This document shows, one piece after another, positions 36,383 to 49,099 of a DNA stretch of 64,000 bases. Numbering within the stretch: the first letter of the stretch is position 1; every line of letters begins with the position of its first letter. Under the pieces are notes generated by a model, which worked only from the letters and a program-made list of their open reading frames with translations, was not told the origin of the DNA and did no database searches. The translations under genes were made by a program, and so were the position numbers. Source of the stretch: Branchiostoma floridae (lineage: Eukaryota; Chordata; Leptocardii; Amphioxiformes; Branchiostomatidae); the NCBI RefSeq assembly GCF_000003815.2, contig NC_049979.1:29020742-29084741 (forward strand). The letters run 5' to 3'.

Positions 36383-36950
36383 AATGCACGCCAGAAATTA
36401 ATTCCTCTAGTTATCGTAGACGTTGTTGACGTAAACAGGAACCTACATATAAGACTGTGCACATATAATAAGGTTCTTCAAACACAACAGAAATAGTTCT
36501 TACTTCCAAGAAATTACTATTTGGATTTGAGGAACCTTACTATATATGTATTTTACCATCCTGATGAAACTATTGACGGAAGACTGTACACACTTCAACC
36601 AAAGCGTTTCAACGGCGTGATTCAGTGGTGGTCACATTGACGTCATCGTGTGATATTTCAACAAAACGTGTCTTTCTTCTGACCCTTCCCCTCAGTGTAG
36701 CACACACACGCGGCTATATAAGTTTAGATTGTAATAAAAAGCTTGCGTTGCAATGCTGCGGAGTATTAGCGCATTTCTGACAAGCACCCCCGGCAGTAAC
36801 TTGCACTTATCGGATGAATCGGGCGTCCTTATCTTGTTACAGAGATGGTATCGAGGTTTGCATTTGTCTGACGTGTCAGGGCTATTGGGCGTAATTCGCA
36901 ATGATGGGAGAGCCTGGAGCCGACAGACAAGAGGAGATCGGCACGGTGTA

Positions 36951-37188
36951 AAGGCGGTATCTCACTGCACTCGGGGCACCGGTGCGGCACTGCGGGGTTC
37001 GTTCACTGCGGCACTGTTGTTATTTTCGCGATTTTTGATAATTTAGATATTGCTTACTACGTAAAAGTATGACTTAGAACAAAATACACAAAACGGATGA
37101 AAATTGTTCTTTATTTCTGAAATTCGTTGAGTCATTTACGAGCCCGGCAGTGACGCACCAGTGCCCCAAGAGCAGTGAGAATCCACCT
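36951..37188 (+). mobile_element. MITE (GGCACTGCGGGG family), copy B
   Basis: Ends are GGTATCTCACTGCACTCGGG and CCAAGAGCAGTGAGAATCC. The interior (TTAGATATTGCTTACTACG, CTGAAATTCGTTGAGTCAT) aligns with copy A throughout. Confidence 0.88.
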
Positions 37189-37734
37189 GTCGGATAGCAC
37201 TGAGTAAGAATGAAAACGCCCGAATCTCTCAACACACACTCACTCACTCTGGAGAGCTCGCAACACAACACAACCCTGACAAATTGTATTACCTGTGATG
37301 TTGTAATTAAATAGGGATATTTAGCTTCTTATTGGCGGGATTTTACACACTTTTCATAGAACGCTATGGTGGTAGAAGACTGTATGTCGTATACGTCATT
37401 ATCAGAACAAGTTTCTTTATTATGGACACACACATATTCAAAAGTATAAGGCATTCGGGAACACCTAGGTGCTTCTTGCTATCTAAAGGTATGATGAGGT
37501 ATTCATTTTGCCTTCAACATCGCAAAGAAGAGATAACATAGATAGTTATTGTACTGGTCAATACTTTATACTTCTGTATAGCATTTTTTAAAACATGTAT
37601 GTGTGTGTGTTTGTGTGTACTGATATAACGCTTTGGTTTCATTGTACATTGCGTCTTCTTACAATATTGTATAGCCTAGAACCTACATGTACTGTTTGAG
37701 ATTAATGTTGCTATATACCCACTTGTCTTATACA

Positions 37735-38235
37735 ATGTACATCACTTTGCCTTACATTGTACCAGTTACAATTGTCGTGTAATAAACTTTGACTCGTATT
37801 GACTACACCGGGTTCGGAAGGTCGCCCTTGAAATATTAGAACACTGGAGTCCCCTCATCTTTAGAATCATAAAAAAAGAATTAAGGTTGTCTGGCCACAC
37901 AGTTAACCTTATTATCTTTCCATGTGCATGAATAAACCTCACTGTACACAGTTATGAACCAATTTCAATCCATATGAATGTCTGCTAAACCATAATAATT
38001 CTAAAATTATCATTGAAGCTCATCTGTGTTGGTAGTAATCATAGTACGAAGCTAAACTTTTTTTCCAACACAAAAGTACAAACGGATCAAAATTTTCGAT
38101 CACGTGTTAATAAGATCACGTGTCCGTAACTCTCGCGAGTTTACGTTTAAAGTAACTGGTCATCAGTATTGATCCTGAAGAAGGCGACAATGGTCGTTGA
38201 AAATTTGAACCGTGTGTACTTTTTTGTTGAAAGAA
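37735..38235. repeat. LINE-tail-like remnants
   Basis: GTGTAATAAACTTTGACTCG at about 37777 and CTGAAGAAGGCGACAATGG at about 38176 resemble LINE 3'UTR ends. No coding part remains. Confidence 0.35.
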
Positions 38236-38685
38236 AGTTTAGCTTTGTACCATAATTCTACATTGATGAGCAAAACCTCAGGAAGAGGAAACCTACCGAG
38301 TAAAAATAGTATCAGACTGTTGTCGACAATAAAGCTTTAACATTCAGATAAAAGCACAGTCTTCATTCGAATGTCATCATTGATATTCTATTCTAATCGT
38401 AATAACGCCTACCTGTGATCATCTTAAAGGGCAAAAAGATTGAAAGAGGGCTAGAGAAATTTTCAACTCCTTAACAGCCTTGCAGATTCGCAAGAATAGC
38501 TAAATATAGCTTTAAAAGGCACAAATAACAATATTTAACGATAGTTAATATTTCATAGTTGATGTTGTCATCGAAATGTGTCATTACTGTATTATTATTG
38601 TTTTAAAAGTAAGTCCATGACAGCCTGATAAGCAGGTCTAGCCTCGATCTGATGGGACACTCCTTAAAGAAATAAAAAATGAAGA

Positions 38686-38904
38686 TGACCCTTTATCCGC
38701 GGGGTTGCCTATATCCATTGTTTTTAAGAATAGGTATGTAGGATTATCAAGTCGAAGGACTGTGGTTTCAAATTGTAAGACTTTCAACAGATTGCTATTG
38801 ACTAGTTTGCAACCACCGCCTGTCGACTTGATATCCCTAAATAACTCTTTTTGAAAATCAACGGATATAGGTTACCCCGCGGATGAATATGAGCTATCGT
38901 TAGT
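38686..38904. mobile_element. Fold-back MITE (GGTAACCTATATCC family), copy 5
   Basis: The arms are CCCTTTATCCGCGGGGTTGC and GATATAGGTTACCCCGCGG. The core ACTGTGGTTTCAAATTG faces AACCACCGCCTGTCGACTTG. Confidence 0.88.
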
Positions 38905-39309
38905 GTTGGATCAAGACTTTCTTTGAATTTAGTCGTGCCAAAACTGAATAGCTGACCGGACTCAAAGATCTTACGCGATCACTTTGAAGTTCCCTTTGAA
39001 GCATTTTCTTAGTATTAGTCTGAAATCTATTTGCATACCGGGGCTAGCAATTGGACTCGGGAGGGGGGTCGTCTTAGATAACATCATTGATAGCACGCAG
39101 ATGTCTTTAAGGCTTGGCAAAAGGTCAACTTTGTCTCATAGTCTGACACAAGTAACGTTAATTATGGCGTACTCTTAATTAGCGTCAACCCTATTCAGTT
39201 TCAAGCCGACTCAATAAGCGTCAATCCGAATTATATTTGTCTAGCCAAGTAATATCTGTCTAGCATGTCTAGCAACATTACCTTGTGCTTTTATGCTAAC
39301 CCTTATGCT

Positions 39310-39580
39310 AGAAATGGATATGGTAGTCCCATAGCCTTCTTGAGGCTGTACGGGCACTGTGTCTATGGCATGATATTATAAGGTGGACCCCAACCCTCTC
39401 CTTCTACCGCCTTTTACCTCCCCAACCGAAGTCAGATTCCTACTTCTACAACTGGTTAGATTGAAGAAATTTGTGTATGGTGTTTTCTCCTGGGTATAAG
39501 GTTGGAAGCATGGCAGAATTTGAACCAAGGACCTCTGGCTTCTACGCAAACACAACACAGTTACGCCGCAAGACCCCACG
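39310..39580 (-). repeat. tRNA-derived SINE
   Basis: Minus-strand B-box-like TTGGTTCAAATTC (39518-39530), then ACTTCGGTTGGGGAGGTAAA and GGTAGAAGGAGAGGGTTGGG. Confidence 0.85.
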
Positions 39581-39939
39581 AAGCTAGAATCTAGAGGGAG
39601 TTCCAACATAGTCAACAATATGGTGATTTTATCGCAAAATCCCGACACACATTACATTAATTTCGTCAATGCGGTTTGCCCTTTTATCAATGCATAAATA
39701 GTACATTACCACGGTGACATCATAATGTATGCTTTACCGATAGGGTGGTTTCATAAGTGCCAGACGCAGACATATATCCATCCCATATACCGTTACCATA
39801 AACCGCGAGATTGAATTTCAATAAAAAAACGATGTCTGCTCAAATGGCGTAGTAGTCTACAAACATTCTTACTGGCTATTTTTATTGGACACTCAGCCTA
39901 TAGATTACACGGTCCAGAGCGTATAATTTCGGCGCGTAC

Positions 39940-40560
39940 AAGCCCTGAAAATTGCAATGATAAATTGCCTCTTTCCGTTAGAAGCACTAGTTTTTGGGAC
40001 GCCCACTTGTGAAGAGCTGGTCATTTTTACATGACGCTGGGTTGTGCTTTCATCCTTGTTTTTGTCGCTTTACGAAAGTGCCACCAGACAACGTCCTACC
40101 TTTGTCGCTGGTGTTTCATATATATATTAATACGAGCATCTTTGTACCGAAAATTGCAGTGATAAATTGCCATTTTCCGTTGGAAGCACTAGTCTTGGGG
40201 ACGCCCACTTGTGAAGGGCTGGTCATTTTCATATAACACAGGCTAGGGTTGTGATTTCATCCTTGTTTTGTCGCTTTACGAAAGTGCCACCAGACAACGT
40301 CCTACCTTTGTCGCTGGTCTTTCATATATATTAATAGGAGCATCTTTGTACCGAACATTGCAGTGATAAATTGCCATTTTCCGTTAGAAGCACTAGTTTT
40401 TGGGACGCCCACTTTTGAATAACTGGTCATTTTTACATGACGCAGGGTTGTGCTTTCATCCTTGTTTTTGTCGCTTTACCAAAGTGACCCAAGACAACGC
40501 CCTGCCTTTGTCGCTGTTTTTTCATATGTATATTAATAGGAGATTCTTTGTACTGACGGC
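39940..40560. repeat. Three tandem units of about 203 bp
   Basis: TAAATTGCC starts units at 39961, 40163 and 40367. Each has CCGTTRGAAGCACTAGT, GGGACGCCCACTT, GTCGCTTTACSAAAGTG and CTTTGTCGCTG in the same places, with over 90% identity by eye. The first and third give similar short ORFs, which are repeat translations. Confidence 0.95.
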
Positions 40561-40951
40561 ATACGCGGTAATATTGATTTCACGACCTCTGAAGGCAATA
40601 CAAAATGGCCGCATTATTCAATTTGGAACTACGCGCATTGGTCTTGTTTGATCCGACGTACATGGAAAGTTCACGTCTAATTTGCCGTAGAATGAATGTT
40701 TAGTATTTGCTACCTGTTGCTTAGGTGTCTATATATTGTATTTGGATATCTAAAAAGGTCGTGACGCTAGTTTGTTATCGTAAAACAACGGCTACTGGTG
40801 TGTTTTGACCTCATACCATAGAGCAGTCCTAAATAACCCGACTTCCACTGAAACAAACATTCTGATTGGATAGAAGCGAGACAATGAATTTTTACCTGAA
40901 TAACGGGCTTACTTCAGTCATACACTGGTCGACTTCTTGCACAATCATCAA

Positions 40952-41430
40952 NNNNNNNNNNNNNNNNNNNNNNNNNNNNNNNNNNNNNNNNNNNNNNNNN
41001 NNNNNNNNNNNNNNNNNNNNNNNNNNNNNNNNNNNNNNNNNNNNNNNNNNNNNNNNNNNNNNNNNNNNNNNNNNNNNNNNNNNNNNNNNNNNNNNNNNNN
41101 NNNNNNNNNNNNNNNNNNNNNNNNNNNNNNNNNNNNNNNNNNNNNNNNNNNNNNNNNNNNNNNNNNNNNNNNNNNNNNNNNNNNNNNNNNNNNNNNNNNN
41201 NNNNNNNNNNNNNNNNNNNNNNNNNNNNNNNNNNNNNNNNNNNNNNNNNNNNNNNNNNNNNNNNNNNNNNNNNNNNNNNNNNNNNNNNNNNNNNNNNNNN
41301 NNNNNNNNNNNNNNNNNNNNNNNNNNNNNNNNNNNNNNNNNNNNNNNNNNNNNNNNNNNNNNNNNNNNNNNNNNNNNNNNNNNNNNNNNNNNNNNNNNNN
41401 NNNNNNNNNNNNNNNNNNNNNNNNNNNNNN
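40952..41430. other. Assembly gap (479 N)
   Basis: A run of N. Three long ORFs that cross it are artefacts. A (GT)n array lies 25 bp to its right. Confidence 1.
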
Positions 41431-41454
41431 CTGCGTGTGTATGTATAGTAAGGC

Positions 41455-41517
<63 letters not shown>
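41455..41517. repeat. (GT)n microsatellite
   Basis: About 30 GT units next to the gap. Confidence 0.97.
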
Positions 41518-41518
<1 letters not shown>

Positions 41519-41914
41519 ATGTGTGTTTGTAACGTTGTGTGTGATTGCACAAGAAATGGCGACGTTTTTAGGTTCGCTAGGAGTTCAAAAACAAAACCTG
41601 CGATGAAAAAAACACTAAAAAAACTCTGCCCCTCCCCAGTTGACATTCCACTCAGAACCATCCAATGACAGTTGGTACGCGTCGCCCAGACTACTTGAAA
41701 ACAGAAAACCGACACCATAGGACTAACATAAAGACGTTAGTTAGAAACCTCGTCATGTATCTGACAGCAACCATGGCGACTGAAATATGGTTTAATTACC
41801 GTCATGTCGTCTGATTATTCTCATGTGCTCCCGCTAGTTTGTTTCAGGATGTTGTGGATATATATAGACGTAGATAGGTTCGTCTGGAGGCACAAAACGT
41901 GACTGTATTCTGTT

Positions 41915-43295
41915 ATGGGCTACATGATAGCTCCGGTATTGTTTTACATGGTTGTCTCTCATCATATCACTCTGAATGTCTGTTTTTTCTCGTCTCTAGG
42001 TTATATGATAACTATTATTTTCCATATTTGTCTCTAATCATATAATTCTGAATGTACAAAACATTTTACTTGTCTCTGCGTACAGTTTAATCAATCCGTA
42101 ATCATGTATTTCTATATGTGTATATTTTGTTAAATAGATTATATGGTAGCTTTACTATTGTTTTTCATTGCTGTTACTGATCATATTACTCTGAATGTAC
42201 AAAAATATGGTGTCATCCGAAATCATATAGTTGGATATTTTTGTTAAATATGTTACATGATACCTCCAACTATTGTTTCCCAACGCTGTTTCTGATCATA
42301 TTACTCTGAATGTACAAAATATTTTTCGTCTCCGCTTATTGCTTAAGTCATCCGTAATTATACATGTACAATTGAATATTTTTGTTGAATAAGATATATG
42401 ATAGCCACCACTATTGTTTTCCTACGCTGTTTTTGATCATATTACTCTAAATGTACAAAATATTTTCTCGTCTCTGCGTATGGATTGATCAATACGTAAT
42501 CATATTAGTTGGATATTTTTGTTGAATATGTTAGATGATAGCTCCACTATTGTTTCCATGGTCGTTTCTTATTATATTACTTTGAATGTACAAAATATTT
42601 TCTCGTCTCTGATCATGACTTGAGTAATCTTTAACCATATACAGTTGGATATTTTTGTTGAATAGGTTATGTGATAGCAACTATATATTGCTCTGATCAT
42701 ATAAATATGAACACAAAATGTTTTTTTCTCGTTTCTGCTTATGGCTTAAGTCATCCGTGATTACACAGTTGGATATTTTTGTTGAATAGGTTATGTGATA
42801 GCTCCAACATTGTGTTCAATGGCTGTATGTATTCATAATACAAGTACACTGAATGTACAAAATAACATAACTCGTCTCTACTTATAGTTTGAGTCATCCG
42901 TAATCCTTATATAGCTGGATATTTTCTTTCCATAGATCAACGTTATATGATAGCGCCACTATTGTTTTTCGTGGCTATTTCTGGCCATATGAATATACAA
43001 AACATTTCTCTGCTTATGACTTGAGTATTTCGTTATCATATAGTTGGATACTTTTGTTCAATACATTATGCTAAATCCACGCTTTTGTTTATGGTGGCTG
43101 TTTCTGATCATACTACTAATTTGAATTTTTATTCAGATTGCAACAGACAATACAATGTCGACACATAGACAGACATACATACATATATAATACAAAATTG
43201 AACAAATATCATACTACTCTGAATGTACAAAACATCTTACGTATTTCACGTATGTCTGGAGCAATCTGTAACCATATAGTTGGATATTTTTTATT
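41915..43295. repeat. Degenerate tandem array, period about 117-144 bp, about nine units
   Basis: GTTGGATATTTTTGTTGAAT-like blocks occur near 42113, 42230, 42370, 42509, 42649, 42768, 42912, 43044 and 43279. Each is followed by GATAGCTCCACTATTGTTT, ATCATATTACTCTGAATGTA and CGTCTCTGCTTATG variants. The last unit carries an insertion. AT-rich; no coding frame. Confidence 0.9.
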
Positions 43296-43299
43296 GAAA

Positions 43300-44255
43300 T
43301 TAGAAAACGTATCCATATAGCAAAGCGTATTCATTCACGCAGCAAATTCTGCATCTATATATATCTCTCAAACGAAAGCTTCCTTTTTCCCTGTGTCCAA
43401 ATTTACCCGCGAACAATTGCTGTTGATTTGCGGACGACCGTGCCTGACCGAGAAGCGACACCACGACACACAGGAGACTCATTATGCAGAAAATAAACCT
43501 TTGTAATAACGCCCTACGTTACCATGGTGATATCTCTGACGTAGGTGACAGACATATTTGTTGGGGCAATCAATTTCATGCGCCATTTTGTTCTTTGGGT
43601 CGTTTTTTTTTAATCATGACTAATCATTTTTAACGCAAAAATGAGTCATACTCAGTTTTCTTTAGAGAATGAGTGCATGGTGGAGTGGCAACACTCCTCT
43701 CTTCATAATTCTCTTTGTCAGATTATTATCATACATAAACAAAAAGAAAAGCATATACACATAATTGGTAATAACAGACTCCTTGCGTGACCAATGTGGC
43801 GATGTGCGTTTTCTGTTAAATTGACATTAATAATACCCCATTTACCATGTACGAACTTGCCCCAGGTCCTAAAATAGCACACCATGTACTGTACCAAGAA
43901 TACTTTCAATTCAACAACAAAGGTCTATTCTAAAATGGACAGCAATGACGTGCTATATATAACGTCATAGAACATCCTTGTTCGCATCTTAACCCCTTTG
44001 AAATGACAAGGGTTTGACTAGAGTATTTTTTCTGTAATGAATGGATCGGGTTTTCGTCACCTAGTATTGATAACAATACAAACATCTCCAAAACGCGTTG
44101 CCATAGCAGATAGCGACGCCATAGTGACTAAGTGTCTCTTTGAAACGTGACGTTTTGAACGTCAGTTGCCATCCTTACTCATTGTGACCTAAAGTAGCTT
44201 CCGTAAAAGCGCTGTCGGAAATTAAACACTTTCCATTATCGTTTTACGTCAATCC
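43300..44255. other. Non-coding, nothing recognised
   Basis: Short ORFs only. Confidence 0.35.
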
Positions 44256-44261
44256 GGTAAC

Positions 44262-44850
44262 AATTTTTGGAGGCGTAACTGTAGAGAGTTTGCCCTAGAA
44301 GCAAGAGGTCTTGAGTTCAAATCTTGTCATGCTAACGATCCTGTGCCCTTGGGAAAGGCACTTTACACGACTTTCCTCACTCCACCTATGTGTAAAAATG
44401 TTTTCTTTTTCTTTTTCTATTTAATTTTCGGACAGACGAGAACAATATGGCACTTCACTCAAGTTAGAAACGTATGTTGACAGTGTCACAAACACTGTAC
44501 AGACAGAAGGTAAAGTAGTATTTCCTTTTATCTCCTCGACCGAAGTCAGGTACCCATTTTACACCTGTGTGAAGTGAAGAAGGTCGTGTTAAGTGAGGAA
44601 GGTCGTGTTAAGTGGCTTTCCCAGGAGCACAACGTCGGGGGCACGGCGGGTATCGAACTCGGGACCTCTAGATTCCGAGCCGAACGCTCTACCAGTTACG
44701 TCACACGCGACGCCACGAAGAATGGTTAGGGAGGTAAATGGCAGTGGAAGGAGAGGGTTTGGGCTCCGGGTCACAATACCGTACTCAGACAACGTGAATA
44801 ACTACCTGCTGCCCCCCTATGACCTTAAAAGAGCTATATATGGGACTACC
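44262..44850. repeat. Nested SINE cluster (head + / inverted copy - / tail +)
   Basis: A plus-strand SINE head (44275-44400, up to GTGTAAAAATG) is followed by 44401-44720, which holds a minus-strand SINE head (B-box GAGTTCGATACC near 44648-44659). Then 44725-44850 continues the first SINE on the plus strand (GGAGGTAAATGGCAGTGG onward). The inverted copy has a tandem duplication, ACACGACCTTCYTCACTT. Confidence 0.75.
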
Positions 44851-45480
44851 CACCTACAAATTTTATCCACAACTCACCTTCTGGGAGGTCTATACGAGGA
44901 GGTTGCGTCGAAATAACATTACTCTTGTATCCACGCGTGTGAACAGGCAACTACACGCAATTTACAAAAGAAAGTACACGTCACAGAGCTTCTTGATTCT
45001 ATTGCTGATTGAGTAAAGTTGGTTTGGCATTGACTCTAGACTCTCCAAGGACAGAAGTCAGATTGTTCAGCTGTATTGGCGCACACACATGAAGTATGTA
45101 AAGGTGTGTTTTTGTATCGGTAGAATGGGAGGGTCACTTAGGGGATTATGACTCCACTAAATGCCATGAGTGAAAACACGCGTGGGTTAATTGCCAAAAC
45201 CAACTGTTACCCTCCGTCTGAACACAGTAAAATTCGTTTATGTTCAATTGAGTCCCGTTGCAATACACCCACACTGTCCCCAGTGTTGATACTTTCTATA
45301 CCAGAAATTACATTTGCCTTAGAAAGTAATTTTACCAGCTGCGAAATAAACTGTGGGGACCATATCTGTAACTTGACGATCAGGATATTGTGTGCCCTTT
45401 AGAATATTACGACGCGCTACAGAATTCATACCAACACTTAGAGGAAAACCTCCTAGTTTTCTGGTCCACACATGCATGTA

Positions 45481-45681
45481 GCGCTAGTTCACCTTTATCC
45501 ACGGAGTAACCTATATCCGTTGTTTTTAAAAACATGGTATTCAGAGATGTCAAGTTGACGAACTGTGGTTTCAAACTGCAATATTTTGAAAATATTGTAA
45601 TTGTGTTGACTTGATATCCATAAAAATGCCTTGTTTAAAAAAACGGATATAGGTTACCCCGCGGATAAAGGTGACCTAACG
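45481..45681. mobile_element. Fold-back MITE (GGTAACCTATATCC family), copy 6
   Basis: The arms are CACCTTTATCCACGGAGTAA and TTACCCCGCGGATAAAGGTG. This is one of the best-preserved copies. Its flanks GCGCTAGT and CTAACG agree with the family terminus. Confidence 0.9.
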
Positions 45682-46256
45682 ACCCCTCCTCTCTCTTTCT
45701 TTTCTCTGAATGTCGTCTGAAGCGACAAGATGACATAAACGATGCATAAATATGCAATGTCATGCTCCCAGAGGAATAAGATGTGGCGGACCACAGAAGC
45801 CTTTCATCGCCATTATCAACTGAAAAACATAATTCCACAAGAAGCCTTCTTCCATATAACAAGCATCAAGGTTTCCAGTGCTAAAGACACTGTATCATCT
45901 CTACTAGCTATAGTTTACTTGTAGGACTGTTCTGCACTCTTTGATGTTGTCGTGAGGTTTAAAGGGACTTTGAATATGAACGATTTTGCCCCCATTAACG
46001 TGAAAATGCTCTCGAGAACAGAACATGCACTAATACCTTCAAGCATATTTGCATTTTTTTTTGTATTTCTGATGTTTGTAAACTGTGCAAAATAAAGTTG
46101 CACAAGGTCCGCTGACTTTCTGAAACCACCTAAAAAGGACCGTCATGATGTATAAACAACAACATACTGTACACTGAAAGGTCACCCGGGGTGCACTAAT
46201 CATTCAGGCATACTCCATACTAGCCAGATGAGCAACATCAATTCTAAAGTATTGAT

Positions 46257-46320
46257 GTATCTGTATCTGTATCGATATAACCGGTATAACCGCCCTTCGG
46301 CGTAACACACCAGCGTCGCA
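46257..46320 (+). repeat. Dispersed hairpin motif (satellite spacer relative)
   Basis: CTGTATCTGTATCGATATAA, then CCGGTATAACCGCCCTTCGG and CGTAACACACCAGC match 292-362. Confidence 0.8.
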
Positions 46321-46324
46321 GATG

Positions 46325-48600
46325 TAAGTTGCTATACAAAAAAAAAAACTACGGTAGAAAAGTCCACTTTGTTATGTTATCATTCTAATGTTACATAGTG
46401 GGCCTTTGAAAACAATCTGTATGGTGTTTCTGTTGCATCTTTTAGTAAGAACTATTAACGTACAAGCCAACGCCGCCCTTCGCTATAAAACAATGGTACG
46501 GACGTTTGCACGACTTGCTATGATCAGCCATAATAAGAGGCGGCCGAATCACAAAGGCATTGCGCAATCACTCCTAATGCAAGTCCGCAATTATTACGCA
46601 TGACGTCGCCGGCATGTCAAAAGGGGGCCATTAATAAAATTATGAAATGATTACAGCTATTGTGTATGTGAAACACATGTATACAAGCGATTGCAGAGCA
46701 TTGTCACGGAATATATGGCGATACACTACTATCCCCACATAGAAGAAGTAAGTAGCTTGCTATAGGAAAACGTGCTACATTACTCTCTCCTTTATAACAA
46801 GAACCATACTCTTATATCTAGTGATATTACTCAATACAAGCCATGTGATTTGAAGAACAAATTAGCTATTCTAAAATTACATAATAGAAGTCATAAAATG
46901 GCCGACGCAGATCCGAAAAGAGCAATCATATAGTCTTTCATATTATGTTGTTTTTTGTGTGTGTGTGTGTTCTTTTTCAACAACTTATTCTTATCGACAA
47001 GTTTCCCATAGCCCTACTAGAACAGACGAACGATCTGGGACTACAGATGGTATACAGTTTCGTTTAGCTGCACGTTCTCTGTTGTTACTACGGTAACGGA
47101 GTACTGCGTTTTCCTCCTACATCGCTCGCTACCACTCGACCTTTGTTAACGGGGGTCTGCCGTTCGCCGCCCGCCAATATTTGCCGGCGTTGCCTGCCTA
47201 CGCGCCACAGCTGCCTCCGTGCATGAATTTTCCACAGAATTACGATGTTGTGACGCATCTTCCTCGGGTATTGTGTAGAAGCCAGGTTGTTGAACCCCCT
47301 GGGTGGCCCGGCTCGACAACCGAAGACTGACCTGTCACGCTACTGAGGGCCCACTAGCGGGAACATGGTAATGAGAGGGCGGGAAGTCGCCATGATGACA
47401 CGGCAGCAACTCATTACCACAAGATCGGGTAATACCAGGGTGTAAACTATCATCTATTACATCCGTATTTCACACACGCACGTATGTAGAAGTCTCACTC
47501 TTTTTCTCAGGTATAAGCACGGGTTATCTAAACGGTATACAAGTCTTGGCGGTAACGTGCCAGTAACAACGTACCAGGAAATTGAATTTAAAAACCACAG
47601 ACAGCCAGTGCGCCCGCACTTGACTATACCTATCTCCGTTACCGAAATCCCACGTACTCCGTACAGCCGTTTGGAGGGATGCGACAGTAATTGAGAGATT
47701 ACTGTAGCTACAAAACAGAGCTCAAGTCTAGTGTCGAACAGCCTTGGTAGTAGAGCAGACACAGACAACAATATCAGAGCCTTGCTTTGTGGTCCGCTCT
47801 CTCGGAAATGTGTTTTGATTTTTAACTAGCAAGCTTTCGTTCGCAAAGAAGGTCAGTCCATCACCAAGGACAGCTCTCACGTTATGAACAAGAGCCGGCC
47901 GTTATCCAGGCTTTCGCCTCAATGCATTGATGTAGACATCAGGACTTACGTTATCACTGCCGACAGACTCTGCTGTTATAGAGTGAATCCGTCCACTGTC
48001 TTTATAATCATGCGGAGCGCTTCAGTAGAAAAGGTCGGGATAGATATTACTCAGTTGTAGATGAGTCTGCCTTGCTTTTTTTCAAGAGTGTCTGGCTGTG
48101 TATATTATGGCACAAAAACGGCTAGTATTGAATGATACGAGATGCCCTTGTGTATATTTGACCGCCTGTTATCGCAGAGTATGGTCACGAGGAATGGCGA
48201 ATTATTATTTTTTCTCTCTTTTTCTGCCCCGGTCAGGTCTCGGTCAGTCTAGTATCAAAACTACAAGGACGACAAATCCACAAACGGCTAGAGTAGGGGA
48301 TGGTAGAGACTCTAGACTGACAGATATATATCTGCGCTGGAAACAACTCGTAAACTAAGAGGGAGAGTTGTGTGTGTGGCCGGCGCCCTTTTAGCCACCT
48401 TCTGAACCTCAAAACGTTCAATCTGTTACAGCGCGTTGTGGAGTTAACGGGGCATGACGGCATGGAAGCTCTTTTCCCGCCCAGCTGACCGGCAAAGCTA
48501 CGGTACGTGTACACAGTAAAACGTACGAGCGTGGCTACCACTAACGTGCTCTCAACTAAACAAACGTACTTTTTCTATCATTCATAGATGAAAAAAAATA
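46325..48600. other. Non-coding; partly GC-rich, no gene recognised
   Basis: It includes a GC-rich patch at 47100-47250 and an X-box-like GTTACTACGGTAAC at 47084-47097. ORFs at 47457-47771 (-) and 48233-48541 (-) have no recognised motif. Confidence 0.35.
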
Positions 48601-48618
48601 TTTTTAAAAAGTACTTAC

Positions 48619-49046
48619 GTGTTCCGTTAGATCTGCGGATGATATTTTCCAGAAAGGTATTTTGTGGGGCTATCAAACCCTTTCTGGATCCGGGCATTGT
48701 CGCGTATTTCCGCCAGCTTCCTAGCTTTCCTCAGTCGCACGGCCGCCGCGATTTTGCTTTCCCGATCCTGACTCTTTATGTCCAACGTTCCAGGCAAGGT
48801 GGCTCATCGTATAGTAGGGATGGGGACAGAAAAAAGGCGGCGCGGCAACCATCCAACAATACAGCAACCACACGACGCGCTACCGTCCTCTCTAGCGTTC
48901 TCCCTTTATCCGATTGGAAACGCCAGGCGAAACGTACTAGCTAGGTACCATCCTAGTGCGGCCCATGCATTATTAAATGCTTGAATAATTTATGAGGGAA
49001 GGTGTACGGGTCTAAGTTAATTGGCTTGCCTCCCGCGCATGCGCAG
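48619..49046 (-). promoter_or_regulatory. Candidate minus-strand promoter and first exon
   Basis: GCGCATGCGC at 49035-49044 is a perfect NRF1 site, next to ACGGAAGCC (ETS-like). An inverted CCAAT box lies near 48905. Read on the minus strand, GGAACAC|GTAAGTAC at 48619/48618 is a consensus splice donor. Together they suggest a non-coding or 5'UTR exon of a minus-strand transcript. I found no downstream exon. Confidence 0.3.
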
Positions 49047-49099
49047 ACGGAAGCCATGAATGTTTCCCCTCCGCAAATTTCATTACTGGCCGTTCCCTA

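Noticed and set aside
40866-41718. Three ORFs of about 250 codons
   Set aside because: They run through the N gap. The readable part is (GT)n translation.
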